Counted from the stretch's first letter, positions 21,787 through 31,436 are shown. The stretch: 64,000 bases of DNA from Maridesulfovibrio hydrothermalis AM13 = DSM 14728 (GCF_000331025.1 NC_020055.1:3071370-3135369), one strand, 5' to 3'. Notes: generated from the letters alone by a model not told the origin. Translations and numbers: made by a program.

Positions 21787-23784
21787 TTATTTCAGCTTAA
21801 AAACTAATTCGAACCTCGCGCCATTTCCAGATGAAATTTTCATAGTACCGTCTATCTGCTGCACCAGTGTTTCCACCAGAATATGCCCCAGACTTCCAGT
21901 ACGCTCCAGCCCTCCGCTGATGCCGATTCCATTATCAGCCACGGTCATAGTCACCCTGCCATCATCAAGAACAAGATCAACTGAAATCTTATTTTCCTCC
22001 CTTGACGAGCCGTCCGGAAAAGCATGAGTGATAGCATTGGTAATTAATTCGTTCACAATCAGGCCGCACGGAAGAGCTTGCTCAACTGGTAGCCCGACAC
22101 TGTCCAGTTCAGTTAAGAAACTGACTCTATCTGCGGCTCCATAAGAGCTTATCAATGATCTGCCAAGCCCGGAAATATACTGGCCGAAATCAATACTGCT
22201 CAAATCGTCAGAGCGATAAAGCTGCTCATGCACGTAAGCCATAGAGCGTACACGATCTATGCTGTGCTTGATCAGCAGCAAATCCTGCGGATCTTTTATG
22301 TAGTCAGTTTGCAGATTCAGTAAGCTGCAAATAACCTGCATATTATTTTTGACCCTGTGGTGAACTTCCTTAAGCAGCGTTTCTTTTTCACGCAGGGAAT
22401 TCCTGATCTGCAATTCAGCCTTTCTCCTGCAGACCATATTCCACATGCCGTCAACGAGCAAACCGATATTCCTGATACAATCCTCAGCATATCCGCTGCG
22501 ATTATTTGCAAGCAGCGCGACCATGACCACCTTGCCGCCATCAAGCACTGGAATAGCCAAATAATTTGAAATTCGGCCGTCAGGAAAAGGATACATGCAG
22601 TCCTGCGGCGCGATATCATTATCAAAAACAGCTCTGCGCTGCGTAACAGCACCTGCCCACAAACCACATGATGATAATTTCCGAGGCTGAAGAACAGTAT
22701 CAAGTGTCCCGCCTCTGTCCATACTGGTCCAGTTATTGAAACCGCTTTCACTGCCTGAACCTTCAAGCTCAGCAATGAATCCTAATTCACTGCCGCTAAG
22801 CTCAATACATTTACGGATCGCATATTCAAAAAAAGCAGGAATTGATGTCTCATTCATATGGGACATTTCATATAATGCCCTGAGTCTCTTGCGATAAAGT
22901 TCAGAACGGTTATCAGCTTGAACGCGTTCAGAAATATCACGGGCAATAGTCAAAATTTTATTTTCGCCATTAACGCAAACTTTACGGGAATTTATCTCAA
23001 CCTCAAAATGTTCACCGTCTTTAATACAATGAACGGTTTCAACAAACGGCTCCCCGTCACATGCGCGCTTGGAAATTATGTTAAAGATATTGCAGGAGTT
23101 AGCAGCTCTTATATCATCTGAGTTAAGTTTCAAAAACTGTTCACGGGTATACCCCAGACGGTCACACGCGGCTTTATTGGCATCAATAAAAACACCGCTT
23201 GAGTCCTGAATAAAAATGGCATCACCCGCACCATCAAAAAGAGCCTGATATAATTTCTCTGAACGCTCCAAAGTCTGCCTGAGCACAGTCACATCAGTAA
23301 CGTCAGTTATCAGAATTTGAACGCCGTTGTATTTCGATTCAGCATCAAAAACAGGTATACATTTAAACAGAATTTTTTTTACCAGACCGGAACCGAGCAT
23401 AAATTCGCATTTAAAACTTTCAATGCCTTCCAAATGCCCCTGTTCCAGTACTCCTGCTTTAAGCTCCTCCTGCATTGAAGCCGGCATAGACTCGAAAAAA
23501 CTATATGCGTCAAAATCATCCTGATCACATTGAAGCAGACAACGCGCGCTTTGATTAATAAAATTAATATCTAGATTACGATCAAAAACCAGCACACCCT
23601 GATCAATATTTTCAACAATTTCTGTAAAATCGTTAAATGGGGTGTATGCTATTTCTTTTCCAGCTGCCCCGTTCTCAGCTCCGGAAAAGGAGCATAATTG
23701 AGTTTCCAGCGCAGCAACCTTGGCACGGGCAGTTGCCAGCTCGTTTTCAAGGCTTCCTTTAGTGAAGCCGTATGTGGTATTCAT
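21787..23784 (-). CDS. PAS-PAS-GAF sensor histidine kinase (HisKA_2 type)
   Basis: The 665-aa cytoplasmic kinase has no membrane helix. It has an N-terminal coiled coil (about 8-35), two PAS domains (about 45-165 and 170-290), a GAF domain (about 300-450), a HisKA_2 dimerisation domain with LKEVHHRVKNNMQVICSLLNL, and an HATPase domain (ELITNAITHAFPDG, VADNGIGISG). HisKA_2 kinases often signal to stand-alone receivers. The nearest such receiver is at 24468-24863, but it has its own terminator and no link is shown. The lipoprotein gene lies 92 bases upstream on the same strand. Confidence 0.88.
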   Translation of the reverse strand: MNTTYGFTKGSLENELATARAKVAALETQLCSFSGAENGAAGKEIAYTPFNDFTEIVENIDQGVLVFDRNLDINFINQSARCLLQCDQDDFDAYSFFESMPASMQEELKAGVLEQGHLEGIESFKCEFMLGSGLVKKILFKCIPVFDAESKYNGVQILITDVTDVTVLRQTLERSEKLYQALFDGAGDAIFIQDSSGVFIDANKAACDRLGYTREQFLKLNSDDIRAANSCNIFNIISKRACDGEPFVETVHCIKDGEHFEVEINSRKVCVNGENKILTIARDISERVQADNRSELYRKRLRALYEMSHMNETSIPAFFEYAIRKCIELSGSELGFIAELEGSGSESGFNNWTSMDRGGTLDTVLQPRKLSSCGLWAGAVTQRRAVFDNDIAPQDCMYPFPDGRISNYLAIPVLDGGKVVMVALLANNRSGYAEDCIRNIGLLVDGMWNMVCRRKAELQIRNSLREKETLLKEVHHRVKNNMQVICSLLNLQTDYIKDPQDLLLIKHSIDRVRSMAYVHEQLYRSDDLSSIDFGQYISGLGRSLISSYGAADRVSFLTELDSVGLPVEQALPCGLIVNELITNAITHAFPDGSSREENKISVDLVLDDGRVTMTVADNGIGISGGLERTGSLGHILVETLVQQIDGTMKISSGNGARFELVFKLK

Positions 23785-23876
23785 TGCAACCTCAAAGCCA
23801 GTTAGTACTCATAATCAAAAACACACACTATTAGATGATCATTGCATTTCTCAGCAATCAGTTCTCAACTTTCGTG

Positions 23877-24263
23877 TTACAAATTCTTTGCGATTGCAGA
23901 AAGAATCCTTGAGGCAGCCTGCTCATCACCGAGTATTCCATACCTTACGGAGACCTCGGTAATTTTTGAAGAAACACTGGTCAAATTAATATAGATAGCA
24001 ACATCCACATCAGTTGCTTTTACAGAAGCGTCACTAAGTCTTTTTTTACCGTCGTCAATTTTAAGTTTCAAATCCTGACATGCTTTAAGCGTTGCCTTAT
24101 AAACTTTTCCAAGATCAGCATTATATTTCTGCTGAGCCTGTCCGGCAACGTAGACATAGGTTCCCCCCGCAACAGCACTGCCAAGGATAACAGCTCCACA
24201 ACCTGAAACAGAAAAACCGAGAAAAGCAATCAGAACGAGCGAAAAAATCCGGTTAGCTAACAT
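23877..24263 (-). CDS. DUF3568-like lipoprotein
   Basis: The product is about 128 aa. I prefer the second ATG (24261-24263) because GAGGGTGA precedes it; an earlier in-frame ATG exists at 24278. A signal peptide ends in the lipobox VSGC, so the mature protein should be lipid-anchored. The glycine-rich stretch after the cysteine (VILGSAVAGGTYVYVAG) and the later VDVAIYINLTSVSSK / VSVRYGILGD segment match the small DUF3568 family common in Desulfovibrio. Function is unknown. Confidence 0.75.
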   Translation of the reverse strand: MLANRIFSLVLIAFLGFSVSGCGAVILGSAVAGGTYVYVAGQAQQKYNADLGKVYKATLKACQDLKLKIDDGKKRLSDASVKATDVDVAIYINLTSVSSKITEVSVRYGILGDEQAASRILSAIAKNL

Positions 24264-24407
24264 TATATTCACCCTCATTTTTTTAAGAGTTAGATTAAAC
24301 AGTCTTTAGTTCGAAAAATATGTACTATGACCGAAAACTAGTCAACACGAAACGTACAGCATCCATTTCAAGGGAATCGAATTTTTTAAGTAGAATATAA
24401 TTTCCCC

Positions 24408-24436
24408 CAAAAAAAAGCGGTCAGGAGTCTGACCGC
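24408..24436 (-). terminator. Terminator of the receiver gene
   Basis: Arms GCGGTCAG and CTGACCGC (24417-24436) with a 4-base loop are followed on the minus strand by eight T. It lies about 30 bases downstream of the receiver-protein stop codon. Confidence 0.85.
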
Positions 24437-24467
24437 ATTAGAAAAATCAAAAACGAATTCATGCAAG

Positions 24468-24863
24468 CTATAAGATACTGTTCTCGCGAAGTTCGCTCAT
24501 CACCTGTACCTTATTGAAAGGCTTGACTATATAACAGCTGGCATACCCTTTAAAAAAAGCCTGACTGACATTTTTGGTATCTTTAAGCGAAGTTATCATG
24601 ACCAGCTTAAATTCCTCGGGACCGTCCACCTGCAACTCCTTTTCGAGGTCACGCAGTTTTTGGGTGACTTCATGACCGTCCATTTCAGGCATAAGGATAT
24701 CCATAAAAACAGTATCAAACGGATCTTTAGCCTCATACGCTTCTTTGTATCGGTCAATAGCCTCTTTCCCGTTAAAAACGGCCTCACAACGAGCATAAGG
24801 AGACAAAAGCTTTGTCAGATACATATGGACGGTTTCGTCATCATCAATAATAAGAAACCTCAT
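24468..24863 (-). CDS. Stand-alone response regulator receiver protein
   Basis: The 131-aa protein is a single CheY-like domain. The acidic pocket is DDD at residues 7-9, the phosphoacceptor is Asp55 in FMDILMPEMDG, and the conserved lysine lies in YIVKPFNK. There is no output domain. A GAGGGG site precedes the ATG. It is monocistronic, with a clear terminator. Partner and target cannot be told; it is distinct from the flagellar CheY at 39426-39809. Confidence 0.88.
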   Translation of the reverse strand: MRFLIIDDDETVHMYLTKLLSPYARCEAVFNGKEAIDRYKEAYEAKDPFDTVFMDILMPEMDGHEVTQKLRDLEKELQVDGPEEFKLVMITSLKDTKNVSQAFFKGYASCYIVKPFNKVQVMSELRENSIL

Positions 24864-25052
24864 ATCCCCTCACTCCATGGTAGCTTGAATTTATAAATGA
24901 TTAGAAAATTAAAAAAAATGCTTTTCGCTTAATAAAAACAATAGAATAAATATAACGGCATAGCAATACCAAAAACAAAAAAATGAACGCTAATACAAAC
25001 TCATAATTTTTATTCTATCAAAAACACATTATAATATGGCCCTAAACAAAAA

Positions 25053-25085
25053 TAAAAAGCCACCTCTTAAAAAAGAGGCGGCTTT
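25053..25085 (-). terminator. Terminator of the CoA-disulfide reductase-like gene
   Basis: Arms AAAGCCACCTCTT and AAGAGGCGGCTTT pair with one mismatch around a short A-rich loop. On the minus strand TTTTT follows. It starts 20 bases after the stop codon. Confidence 0.85.
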
Positions 25086-25104
25086 AAAAATAAAACTTTA
25101 AAAA

Positions 25105-26811
25105 CTAAATATCAACGCCGAAGGCTTTAAGAACAGCCATTCCACCTTGAGTATTAAGGACTTCTTTAAATCCAAGCGCATCAAGCATAATCTGCGCTTC
25201 ATAAGAACGTCCGCCGGTATTGCATATCAGAACCAGCTTTTTATCTTTAGGAAGCTCTTCGAAGCGTTTTGGAATCTCACCCTGAGGGATATTGCGCCAA
25301 TGCTCAGGATACTTCGTGAGGAAAGGCTCGGCATCAGCATATTCGCGAACATCGAGGAAGCAGTAGTCGCCGCTTTCACGATCAGCCCAATACTCAGCAA
25401 AAACATCGGGACCATGCCCATGATTCATACCTGCAAGAGCATTATCCGCCATATTGGCAATAGCGTTAAGAACGTCCATTGCAGATGCAAACGGCGGGGA
25501 ATATGCAACTTCAAGATTGCTGACATCCTCGATTACAGGCTTGTATTTCATGATACCGGCAACGGCGTTGATACGCCCGACCATAGCATCACCGCTTCCA
25601 GCGTAACCCTGGAGACCGAGAACCCGGCGAGTGGCTTTATCAACGACCATTTCCAAAGTCATCATATCCTTCACAGGATAAAAATGCGCTCTGTCCGCCA
25701 TAATAAGCATCACGCTTACAGCATCAAATCCGGCCTGCTTTGCTGCGCCGAGACTCATACCTGTACCGGCCATTGATTTTTCAAAAAGTTTTACAACCCA
25801 TGAACCTGCTGCTGCTGGAAATGTTTCATTGCGCCCTGCAAGGTTGCCGCCGATAACGCGGCCCTGTCTGTTAGCCATGGACCCCATAGGCAGAAACATG
25901 GGAGAATCGTCAACTGCATTTTTAATAATGACGCAGTCACCACCTGAATAAATCAAAGGGTCGGAAGTACGCATGAATTCATCAACAATAATGCCGCCGC
26001 GTTCGCTACATTCAAGCCCGCACTCTCTGGCAAGCTTGTCGTTAGGGATAACTCCGGCGGAGATAATAACAATATCAGCTTCTATTTCACCGTCAGAAGT
26101 TACAACACGCTCAACTTTGCCATTCCCTTCGATCCGGGAGACGGTCTGACCGAGCTTAAATGCAACTCCCTGCTCTTCCATATGAGTCTGGCCCATCTTC
26201 GCCAGCACAGGAGTACACATACGAGGCAGAATCTGTTCAAAAATTTCAACTACAGTGGTTTCTATCCCCCACATATCAGCGAAAGCTTCAGCCATTTCAA
26301 GACCGATAAAACCAGCCCCGACAACAACGGCTTTTCCATACTTCCCGGAAGTAACACCTGCTTTAATCTTCTCAGCATCATGCATATTACCGACGTAGAA
26401 AACATTTTCAAGCTCTTCACCGGGGAGATTCAGTTTACGCGGAGTAGCACCTGTACCGATTACAAGCTGATCATAATCGATCACACTTTTCTTGCCGGTT
26501 TTCAGATCAGTGACGTGAACCTGCTTGTTCTCGCGATCAATCTTGGTAGCTTCTGTAGAAGAAAGAACATCTACGCCTTTAATGTCCTGAAAAAAAGGCT
26601 CATCTCTCACCATATGAAAAGCAGTGGTGCGGAGCTGATTTGCATCCGTAACATCGCCGGAAACAAAATAAGGTATTCCGCAACCGCCATATGAAAAAAT
26701 TTCATCTCTATCAATAAGAGTAACTTTGGCGTCCTGTCTAATTCTCTTAAAACGGCAGGCAGCTTTAGGGCCGAGTGCAACAGCACCGATGACAACTACA
26801 TGTTCTGACAT
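25105..26811 (-). CDS. CoA-disulfide reductase / NADH oxidase-like flavoprotein fused to rhodanese
   Basis: The 568-aa protein has an FAD/NAD(P) disulfide oxidoreductase part (about 1-330), a dimerisation domain (about 335-450), and a C-terminal rhodanese domain (about 465-568). The redox-active cysteine is Cys44 in YGGCGIPYF, the single-cysteine arrangement of CoA-disulfide reductases and NADH-dependent polysulfide reductases. The rhodanese active site is intact (CNTGGRS, Cys530). Known proteins of this layout reduce CoA disulfide, CoA persulfide or polysulfide with NAD(P)H. A role in sulfur or thiol redox balance fits a sulfate reducer. It appears monocistronic; a hairpin lies in its leader. 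Confidence 0.85.
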   Translation of the reverse strand: MSEHVVVIGAVALGPKAACRFKRIRQDAKVTLIDRDEIFSYGGCGIPYFVSGDVTDANQLRTTAFHMVRDEPFFQDIKGVDVLSSTEATKIDRENKQVHVTDLKTGKKSVIDYDQLVIGTGATPRKLNLPGEELENVFYVGNMHDAEKIKAGVTSGKYGKAVVVGAGFIGLEMAEAFADMWGIETTVVEIFEQILPRMCTPVLAKMGQTHMEEQGVAFKLGQTVSRIEGNGKVERVVTSDGEIEADIVIISAGVIPNDKLARECGLECSERGGIIVDEFMRTSDPLIYSGGDCVIIKNAVDDSPMFLPMGSMANRQGRVIGGNLAGRNETFPAAAGSWVVKLFEKSMAGTGMSLGAAKQAGFDAVSVMLIMADRAHFYPVKDMMTLEMVVDKATRRVLGLQGYAGSGDAMVGRINAVAGIMKYKPVIEDVSNLEVAYSPPFASAMDVLNAIANMADNALAGMNHGHGPDVFAEYWADRESGDYCFLDVREYADAEPFLTKYPEHWRNIPQGEIPKRFEELPKDKKLVLICNTGGRSYEAQIMLDALGFKEVLNTQGGMAVLKAFGVDI

Positions 26812-27299
26812 GAACCAAACCTCTGTTTGAAATTAATACAAATTTAAAAACCCCCTTATCGAAAGGGGATTTGTCTTTGGTTTAGCAACTAATCATTTTA
26901 CAAAATAAACGCAAGGGGCTGTTTTAAAAAAAATGCATCCGGCAGCTCAAAAAAAGTAAACGCTTTTCATAAATAAAAATATTTTAATGCATCTTTCAGA
27001 CTCCCCTTCCCTTTAAAAAAGCCTAAAAACGCTATCATCCTGTTTTAATACCAAGGCTTATCTACAGTAAATATTTCACGTACATATGAAATTTAATTCA
27101 ATGTGCAGAAAATGAAAAAATACCAATACGAAACAATAAACAAAAAAAGGAACCGACTTAAAGTCGGTTCCTTTTAAAATACTAAAAGCAATCCTTTTTA
27201 TCCAAAGCAATATTCCTGAACGGCTTAAAGTTCTGGAAAATCTTAAACCCCTTTTTCCCAAAAAAGATTCATCTCCGGATGATCGTCAAAGACTTCTTT
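26812..27299. other. Gene-free interval with leader hairpin and moaC terminator
   Basis: No supported gene. CCCCTT (26852-26857) pairs with AAGGGG (26863-26868). On the minus strand this stem is followed by TTTTTAA, 35-40 bases before the start of the flavoprotein gene, so it may act as a leader attenuator. The rest is AT-rich and should hold the promoter of that gene. Confidence 0.5.
27141..27175 (-). terminator. Terminator of the rpoZ-dnaJ-moaC group
   Basis: Arms AAAAGGAACCGACTT (27145-27159) and AAGTCGGTTCCTTTT (27161-27175) are perfect complements. On the minus strand a T run of seven follows. It lies 125 bases after the moaC stop. Confidence 0.8.
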
Positions 27300-27776
27300 T
27301 TACTCAGCCTGAAATACTCCGGACTTGCCGCCTTCTTTGTAGACAAGCCGCACGTCTGAGATAATTACGTCTTTCTGCACAGCTTTACACATATCATAAA
27401 TAGTTGCGGCAGCTACCTGAACGGCAATAAGTGCTTCCATTTCTACTCCGGTTTTACCGGTAGAACGTGCTTCTGCTTCGACTTCAATAATGTTCTTTTT
27501 GTCATCAATGAAGAAACGTACATCAACATAACTGAGTGCAATAGGATGACAGAGCGGGATGAGCCTGTGAGTTTCCTTGGCCCCCATGATACCAGCCAGC
27601 TTTGCTGCGGTTAAAGCATCCCCTTTGGGCAGTGCTTTTTGCTGCAACAGATCAAAGGTCTTCTGATTTAGAATTACTTTACCTTTGGCGATGGCCTTGC
27701 GAACGGTATCTGCCTTAATTGATACGTCAACCATGACGGCATTTCCGTCGGCATCGATATGGGAGAACTCACTCAT
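27300..27776 (-). CDS. moaC: Cyclic pyranopterin monophosphate synthase MoaC
   Basis: The protein is 158 aa from the ATG at 27774-27776; an upstream in-frame GTG at 27785 overlaps the dnaJ stop. Motifs are HIDADGNAVMVDVS, KETHRLIPLCHPI around the catalytic region, and GVEMEALIAVQVAAATIYDMCK. It acts with MoaA to turn GTP into cyclic pyranopterin in molybdenum cofactor synthesis, which supplies formate dehydrogenases. It is the third gene of a tight group after rpoZ and dnaJ, an uncommon company for moaC. Confidence 0.96.
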   Translation of the reverse strand: MSEFSHIDADGNAVMVDVSIKADTVRKAIAKGKVILNQKTFDLLQQKALPKGDALTAAKLAGIMGAKETHRLIPLCHPIALSYVDVRFFIDDKKNIIEVEAEARSTGKTGVEMEALIAVQVAAATIYDMCKAVQKDVIISDVRLVYKEGGKSGVFQAE

Positions 27777-27777
27777 C

Positions 27778-28887
27778 TTAATCACCCATCACTTTATCTT
27801 TTGCTTTTTTAAAAAGCTTTTTAACTTTCTTCATAGGTTTCTTTTCATCAAGAGCAGCAAACTCCTCAAGAAGCTCTTCCTGCTTACGACTGAGGCCGGT
27901 CGGAGTTTTTACTTTCACTTCGATGAGCAGATCTCCCTTGTGTGAGCTGCCGAGGTATGGAAGTCCAAGACCTCTGAGCTGAAACACTTCACCGCTCTGA
28001 GTCCCTTTAGGAATATCCATTTCAACGGGTTCATCAAGGGTCGGAATTTCCATTTTGTATCCGAGAGCAGCTTGAACGAAAGTAATCTCGCTGGTCAGAA
28101 CTATGTCCTGCCCCTGACGTCTGAAAACTTTATCAGGCTCTACAGTAATCACTACATAGAGATCACCGTGCGGCCCGCCGTTCTTTCCGGCTTCACCCTC
28201 TCCGCGCAGGCGCAGACGTGATCCGTTATCAACCCCCGCAGGGATGCGGACATTGAGATCTTTCTGCTTGCGAACGGAACCGGTTCCACGACAGTTGGGA
28301 CAAGGGTTCGTAATAACCTGCCCACGCCCCTGACAGGAAGGACATGGCACGGAAATACGGAAAAAACCTTGATTCTGTTCTATAGAGCCTCTGCCACCGC
28401 AATGGGAGCAGGTCTCAGGAGATGATCCGGGAGCAGCTCCGCTACCTTCACACTCATCACAAGTCTCGGTTACCGGAAGATTAAGCTCAACTTCAGTTCC
28501 CTTGGCTGCTTCCCGAAACGAGACGGTAAGGTTATACCTGAGATCAGAGCCGGGCTGCATACGGCTTCCGCCACGCCCCTGACTGAACCCGAAAATGTCT
28601 CCGAAAATATCTCCGAAAGCTCCGAAAATATCCTCAGATGACTGGAATCCATTAAACCCGCCATTCATACCCTCATGACCGAAACGGTCATAACGGCTTC
28701 TTTTCTCGGGATCCCGCAGCACTTCATAGGCTTCTGCAGCTTCTTTAAACTTAGATTCAGCTTCAGCGTTCCCGGGATTACGGTCAGGATGAAACTCAAA
28801 AGCCATCTTACGATAGGCCCTTTTGATCTCCCCTTCCTGAGAGTCCTTAGAAACGTTTAAAACTTCGTAATAGCATCGTTTTGACAT
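27778..28887 (-). CDS. dnaJ: Chaperone DnaJ
   Basis: The 369-aa protein has a J domain (1-70, HPD motif in FHPDRNPGN), a Gly/Phe-rich linker, the zinc domain with four CxxCxGxG repeats (CDECEGSG, CSHCGGRG, CPSCQGRG, CPNCRGTG), and the C-terminal substrate-binding domains. It is type I DnaJ, stimulating DnaK ATPase and delivering unfolded clients. The start lies 3 bases after the rpoZ stop. Confidence 0.97.
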   Translation of the reverse strand: MSKRCYYEVLNVSKDSQEGEIKRAYRKMAFEFHPDRNPGNAEAESKFKEAAEAYEVLRDPEKRSRYDRFGHEGMNGGFNGFQSSEDIFGAFGDIFGDIFGFSQGRGGSRMQPGSDLRYNLTVSFREAAKGTEVELNLPVTETCDECEGSGAAPGSSPETCSHCGGRGSIEQNQGFFRISVPCPSCQGRGQVITNPCPNCRGTGSVRKQKDLNVRIPAGVDNGSRLRLRGEGEAGKNGGPHGDLYVVITVEPDKVFRRQGQDIVLTSEITFVQAALGYKMEIPTLDEPVEMDIPKGTQSGEVFQLRGLGLPYLGSSHKGDLLIEVKVKTPTGLSRKQEELLEEFAALDEKKPMKKVKKLFKKAKDKVMGD

Positions 28888-28890
28888 GAC

Positions 28891-29112
28891 TTATTCGGTA
28901 CCGGGCTTCTTACCTGAAGGTGTATGATAGTCCTCTGGAAGAACCTTGCATGCTGCAATTTCTCTGAGGGCTGTTACAATTTCTTTATTCTTGGATTCAA
29001 CAAGAGGAGAGTAACCTTCACGGTACTGTTTAACTCTTTTAATGGCCATCTGGACAATCAGGAATCTGTTACCGACCTCTGCCAGACAATCTTCTACTGT
29101 GATTCTTGCCAT
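28891..29112 (-). CDS. rpoZ: RNA polymerase omega subunit
   Basis: The 73-aa product begins [17 protein letters not shown] and carries [15 protein letters not shown], the standard omega signature. Omega supports RNA polymerase assembly. A GGAGATAAC ribosome site precedes the ATG. The gene leads the rpoZ-dnaJ-moaC group and lies 44 bases after the DUF4340 gene. Confidence 0.95.
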   Translation of the reverse strand: MARITVEDCLAEVGNRFLIVQMAIKRVKQYREGYSPLVESKNKEIVTALREIAACKVLPEDYHTPSGKKPGTE

Positions 29113-29156
29113 GTTATCTCCAAACCTATGGTTTTACCGGAAAAAAATATTCCCGG

Positions 29157-30476
29157 TTATTTTCTGAGAGGAATCTGACCCTGCAAATCTTCAAGCAGTT
29201 TATTGGATACAGGATAATATCCGCTGCCATCTTCAAGTGAAAGCCAGCATTGCCCGGCTGGAAGCTCAGGATCAGAAAAAAAAGCAACGTAAGCAACCTT
29301 GCCGCCTTCACTGTCCATTAATTCAAGCTCCATGACTTTTTCAGCTGTATCTGAAAGAGACTCTTCCGGTTCCGCCTCGAATTTTAATTCATTAAGTCGC
29401 CATAAGGACATGTCAATGCCCAACAACGGCTTTTTATCCTCGAAATTTACCCATGATTTATCAGATTTAGTTCCGATAAAAGTCTGATTACCCTGCAAAA
29501 CCCGCATGGAATATGCCTTCCCGGTCTCAACCGAAAGGACATTTCTCCTGCGCATCTGAAATGCTTTTTTATTGAGCTGTTTAAAGTGTTCCTTGGTAAT
29601 AATGAAATTACCTTTTTGCTCCGTGGAGTTTACCAGATAAAAATCTTTATCATCCGCAAGCTCAAATATTTCCACTTTTGCTGTTTTCTTATCCGAAAAA
29701 GTAACTTCAATATTCAGAACAGCCTTGCCCGTTTCGCAAGTACCGGCAGGAACAAGAGCTTTAGCCGGCGCTTCTAGCAATGAATGGAGCAAAATATCTA
29801 ACTCACCAGAACTGGCAGGTTTACCACTCAAAGGAGCAGGAAATGAAAAAGACAACTCATTCTCGGCGCGGGTAAGCGTCCATATAAATGCGCCTCCCCT
29901 GCCTAGAGAAATAGATGATATCTTATCAGAACGCCCCGGAACCAAAAAAAGATTATAATAATACTCAGCAGGAAATTCACACTGCTTTACCAGAACTTTA
30001 TCCAGAAGGAAAAGATCCTTTTTTTCAAGTGAATTAAGAGCAAAAACACCTTCACCGGAAGGACTCTCCGCTCCGAGAAGCATAGTCAATTCCTGCCCGC
30101 CGCCAGTGGTTATGCGTATACGGGGCTTATCTAAACCGTACCCGCTAAACGACTTCTCGGAAATCTGCCCGATATAACGTAACGCCTTCCCCTGAGAAAG
30201 AGCATTTAAAAGGAATTCAACTTTCTTTACCTCTGCTTCCGGGGCACTCGCCCAGCCATGCTGGACAACATCCCATCCGTCAGTTCTGCGCACCAAAGAG
30301 AAGCAATCCTGATCCAGAAGACACACGTCAACCCTGTCCACCTGCCTGTAATCAACAGCAGGCCAAACAGGTTCAGCACGTTCAACCTTCTTCTCAGGAG
30401 AACTTAAATAAAAGGCTCCGCAAACAATGGAGACAAGAGCCAGAAAAATTAAGAACCTTTTCAGCACAAACAGCAC
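29157..30476 (-). CDS. DUF4340 domain-containing membrane-anchored protein
   Basis: The product is about 439 aa. I place the start at a GTG (30474-30476) because the N-terminal membrane helix (FLIFLALVSIVCGAFYLSS) follows at once. An ATG at 30557 would add 27 residues of unlikely sequence, and neither start has a strong ribosome site. The body shows repeated DUF4340 features: VDYRQVDRVDVCL with GWDVV, then GYGLDKPRIRITTGGGQELTMLLG and a second similar half. Proteins of this kind often sit near gliding-type ABC transporter genes, but none are next to this one. Function is unknown. Confidence 0.75.
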   Translation of the reverse strand: MLFVLKRFLIFLALVSIVCGAFYLSSPEKKVERAEPVWPAVDYRQVDRVDVCLLDQDCFSLVRRTDGWDVVQHGWASAPEAEVKKVEFLLNALSQGKALRYIGQISEKSFSGYGLDKPRIRITTGGGQELTMLLGAESPSGEGVFALNSLEKKDLFLLDKVLVKQCEFPAEYYYNLFLVPGRSDKISSISLGRGGAFIWTLTRAENELSFSFPAPLSGKPASSGELDILLHSLLEAPAKALVPAGTCETGKAVLNIEVTFSDKKTAKVEIFELADDKDFYLVNSTEQKGNFIITKEHFKQLNKKAFQMRRRNVLSVETGKAYSMRVLQGNQTFIGTKSDKSWVNFEDKKPLLGIDMSLWRLNELKFEAEPEESLSDTAEKVMELELMDSEGGKVAYVAFFSDPELPAGQCWLSLEDGSGYYPVSNKLLEDLQGQIPLRK

Positions 30477-30686
30477 CTTGGGATTAATAGACTCACCACT
30501 TTCTTCATCAACGGAGCAATTTGCTAAAATAAACGCACTAGGCTTGCATGTCAACAACTTTTAAGGCAGAATACCCTATTCTCTTAGTGGGAATTACATT
30601 TACAGAAATCAACTGAATATCATTTAAAATATAAATCCGATTTTTTCCACACATTATTGAAATTGAATCGGCGCGGAGTTTTAAAA

Positions 30687-31436
30687 ATGGCAAAATGGGG
30701 TAAACTGAGCTATGCCCAGAAAAAATGTGTATCGACAGTCGGCATGCTTATGCAAAAAACTGAAATGGTTAAAGAAGGCTCACGCATTGGAATTGCGGTA
30801 TCAGGAGGTGTAGATAGCTTTGTATTGATCCGCACCATGCTGATCAGGCAAGCCATCCTGCCGTTTAATATAGAACTCATAGTCCTGCACGTTAACCCCG
30901 GCTTTGAACCGGAAAGCCACTCACCACTGACAAAATGGTGCAGCGAAAACGGCGTAGCCTCTCATATAGAATTGACACAATACGGACCTAGAGCGCACAG
31001 CCCTGAAAATAAGAACAAATCTGCATGCTTTTATTGCAGCAGACTACGCCGCAAAAGATTATTTGAACTGTGCGAGCAGTATGATCTGACCCACCTCGCA
31101 CTGGGACACACGGCAGACGATCTGGTTATAACTTTTCATATGAATATGATGCAAAATGGCCGCATTCAAGGGCTTTCCGCCAGCGAACCTTTTTTTAAAG
31201 GTAAATTGCAATTAATCCGGCCTACACTGATGCTTGAAAAAAAATACATCAAAGCCGCTGCACGCCAGTGGGAACTTCCCGTCTGGGCCAATAACTGCCC
31301 CTCCAACGATAACACTAAGCGCAGTGAAACTTTGCAATGGCTTGAAGAAGAATGGAGAAGAAACCCGCGTACCAGAAATAATACTTTTAACGCTTTAAGA
31401 CGCTGGCAGCTTGACTTAAATATGAAAACAACTTAA
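30687..31436 (+). CDS. TtcA-like tRNA 2-thiolation protein (PP-loop ATPase)
   Basis: The protein is 249 aa from the ATG at 30687, with GGAG about 10 bases upstream. The PP-loop SGGVDS, the central CFYC pair and a later cysteine in NNCPSN match the three cysteines that hold the 4Fe-4S cluster in TtcA, which thiolates C32 of some tRNAs. GHTADDLVITFHMNM is also typical. Homologues in sulfate reducers are often annotated only as tRNA 2-thiocytidine biosynthesis TtcA family, so the exact target is uncertain. Confidence 0.82.
   Translation: MAKWGKLSYAQKKCVSTVGMLMQKTEMVKEGSRIGIAVSGGVDSFVLIRTMLIRQAILPFNIELIVLHVNPGFEPESHSPLTKWCSENGVASHIELTQYGPRAHSPENKNKSACFYCSRLRRKRLFELCEQYDLTHLALGHTADDLVITFHMNMMQNGRIQGLSASEPFFKGKLQLIRPTLMLEKKYIKAAARQWELPVWANNCPSNDNTKRSETLQWLEEEWRRNPRTRNNTFNALRRWQLDLNMKTT

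Noticed and set aside
27076-27261. 61-codon minus-strand frame after moaC
   Set aside because: It reads through a perfect terminator stem, which produces the TDFKSVPF peptide; hydrophobic content reflects AT-rich sequence.
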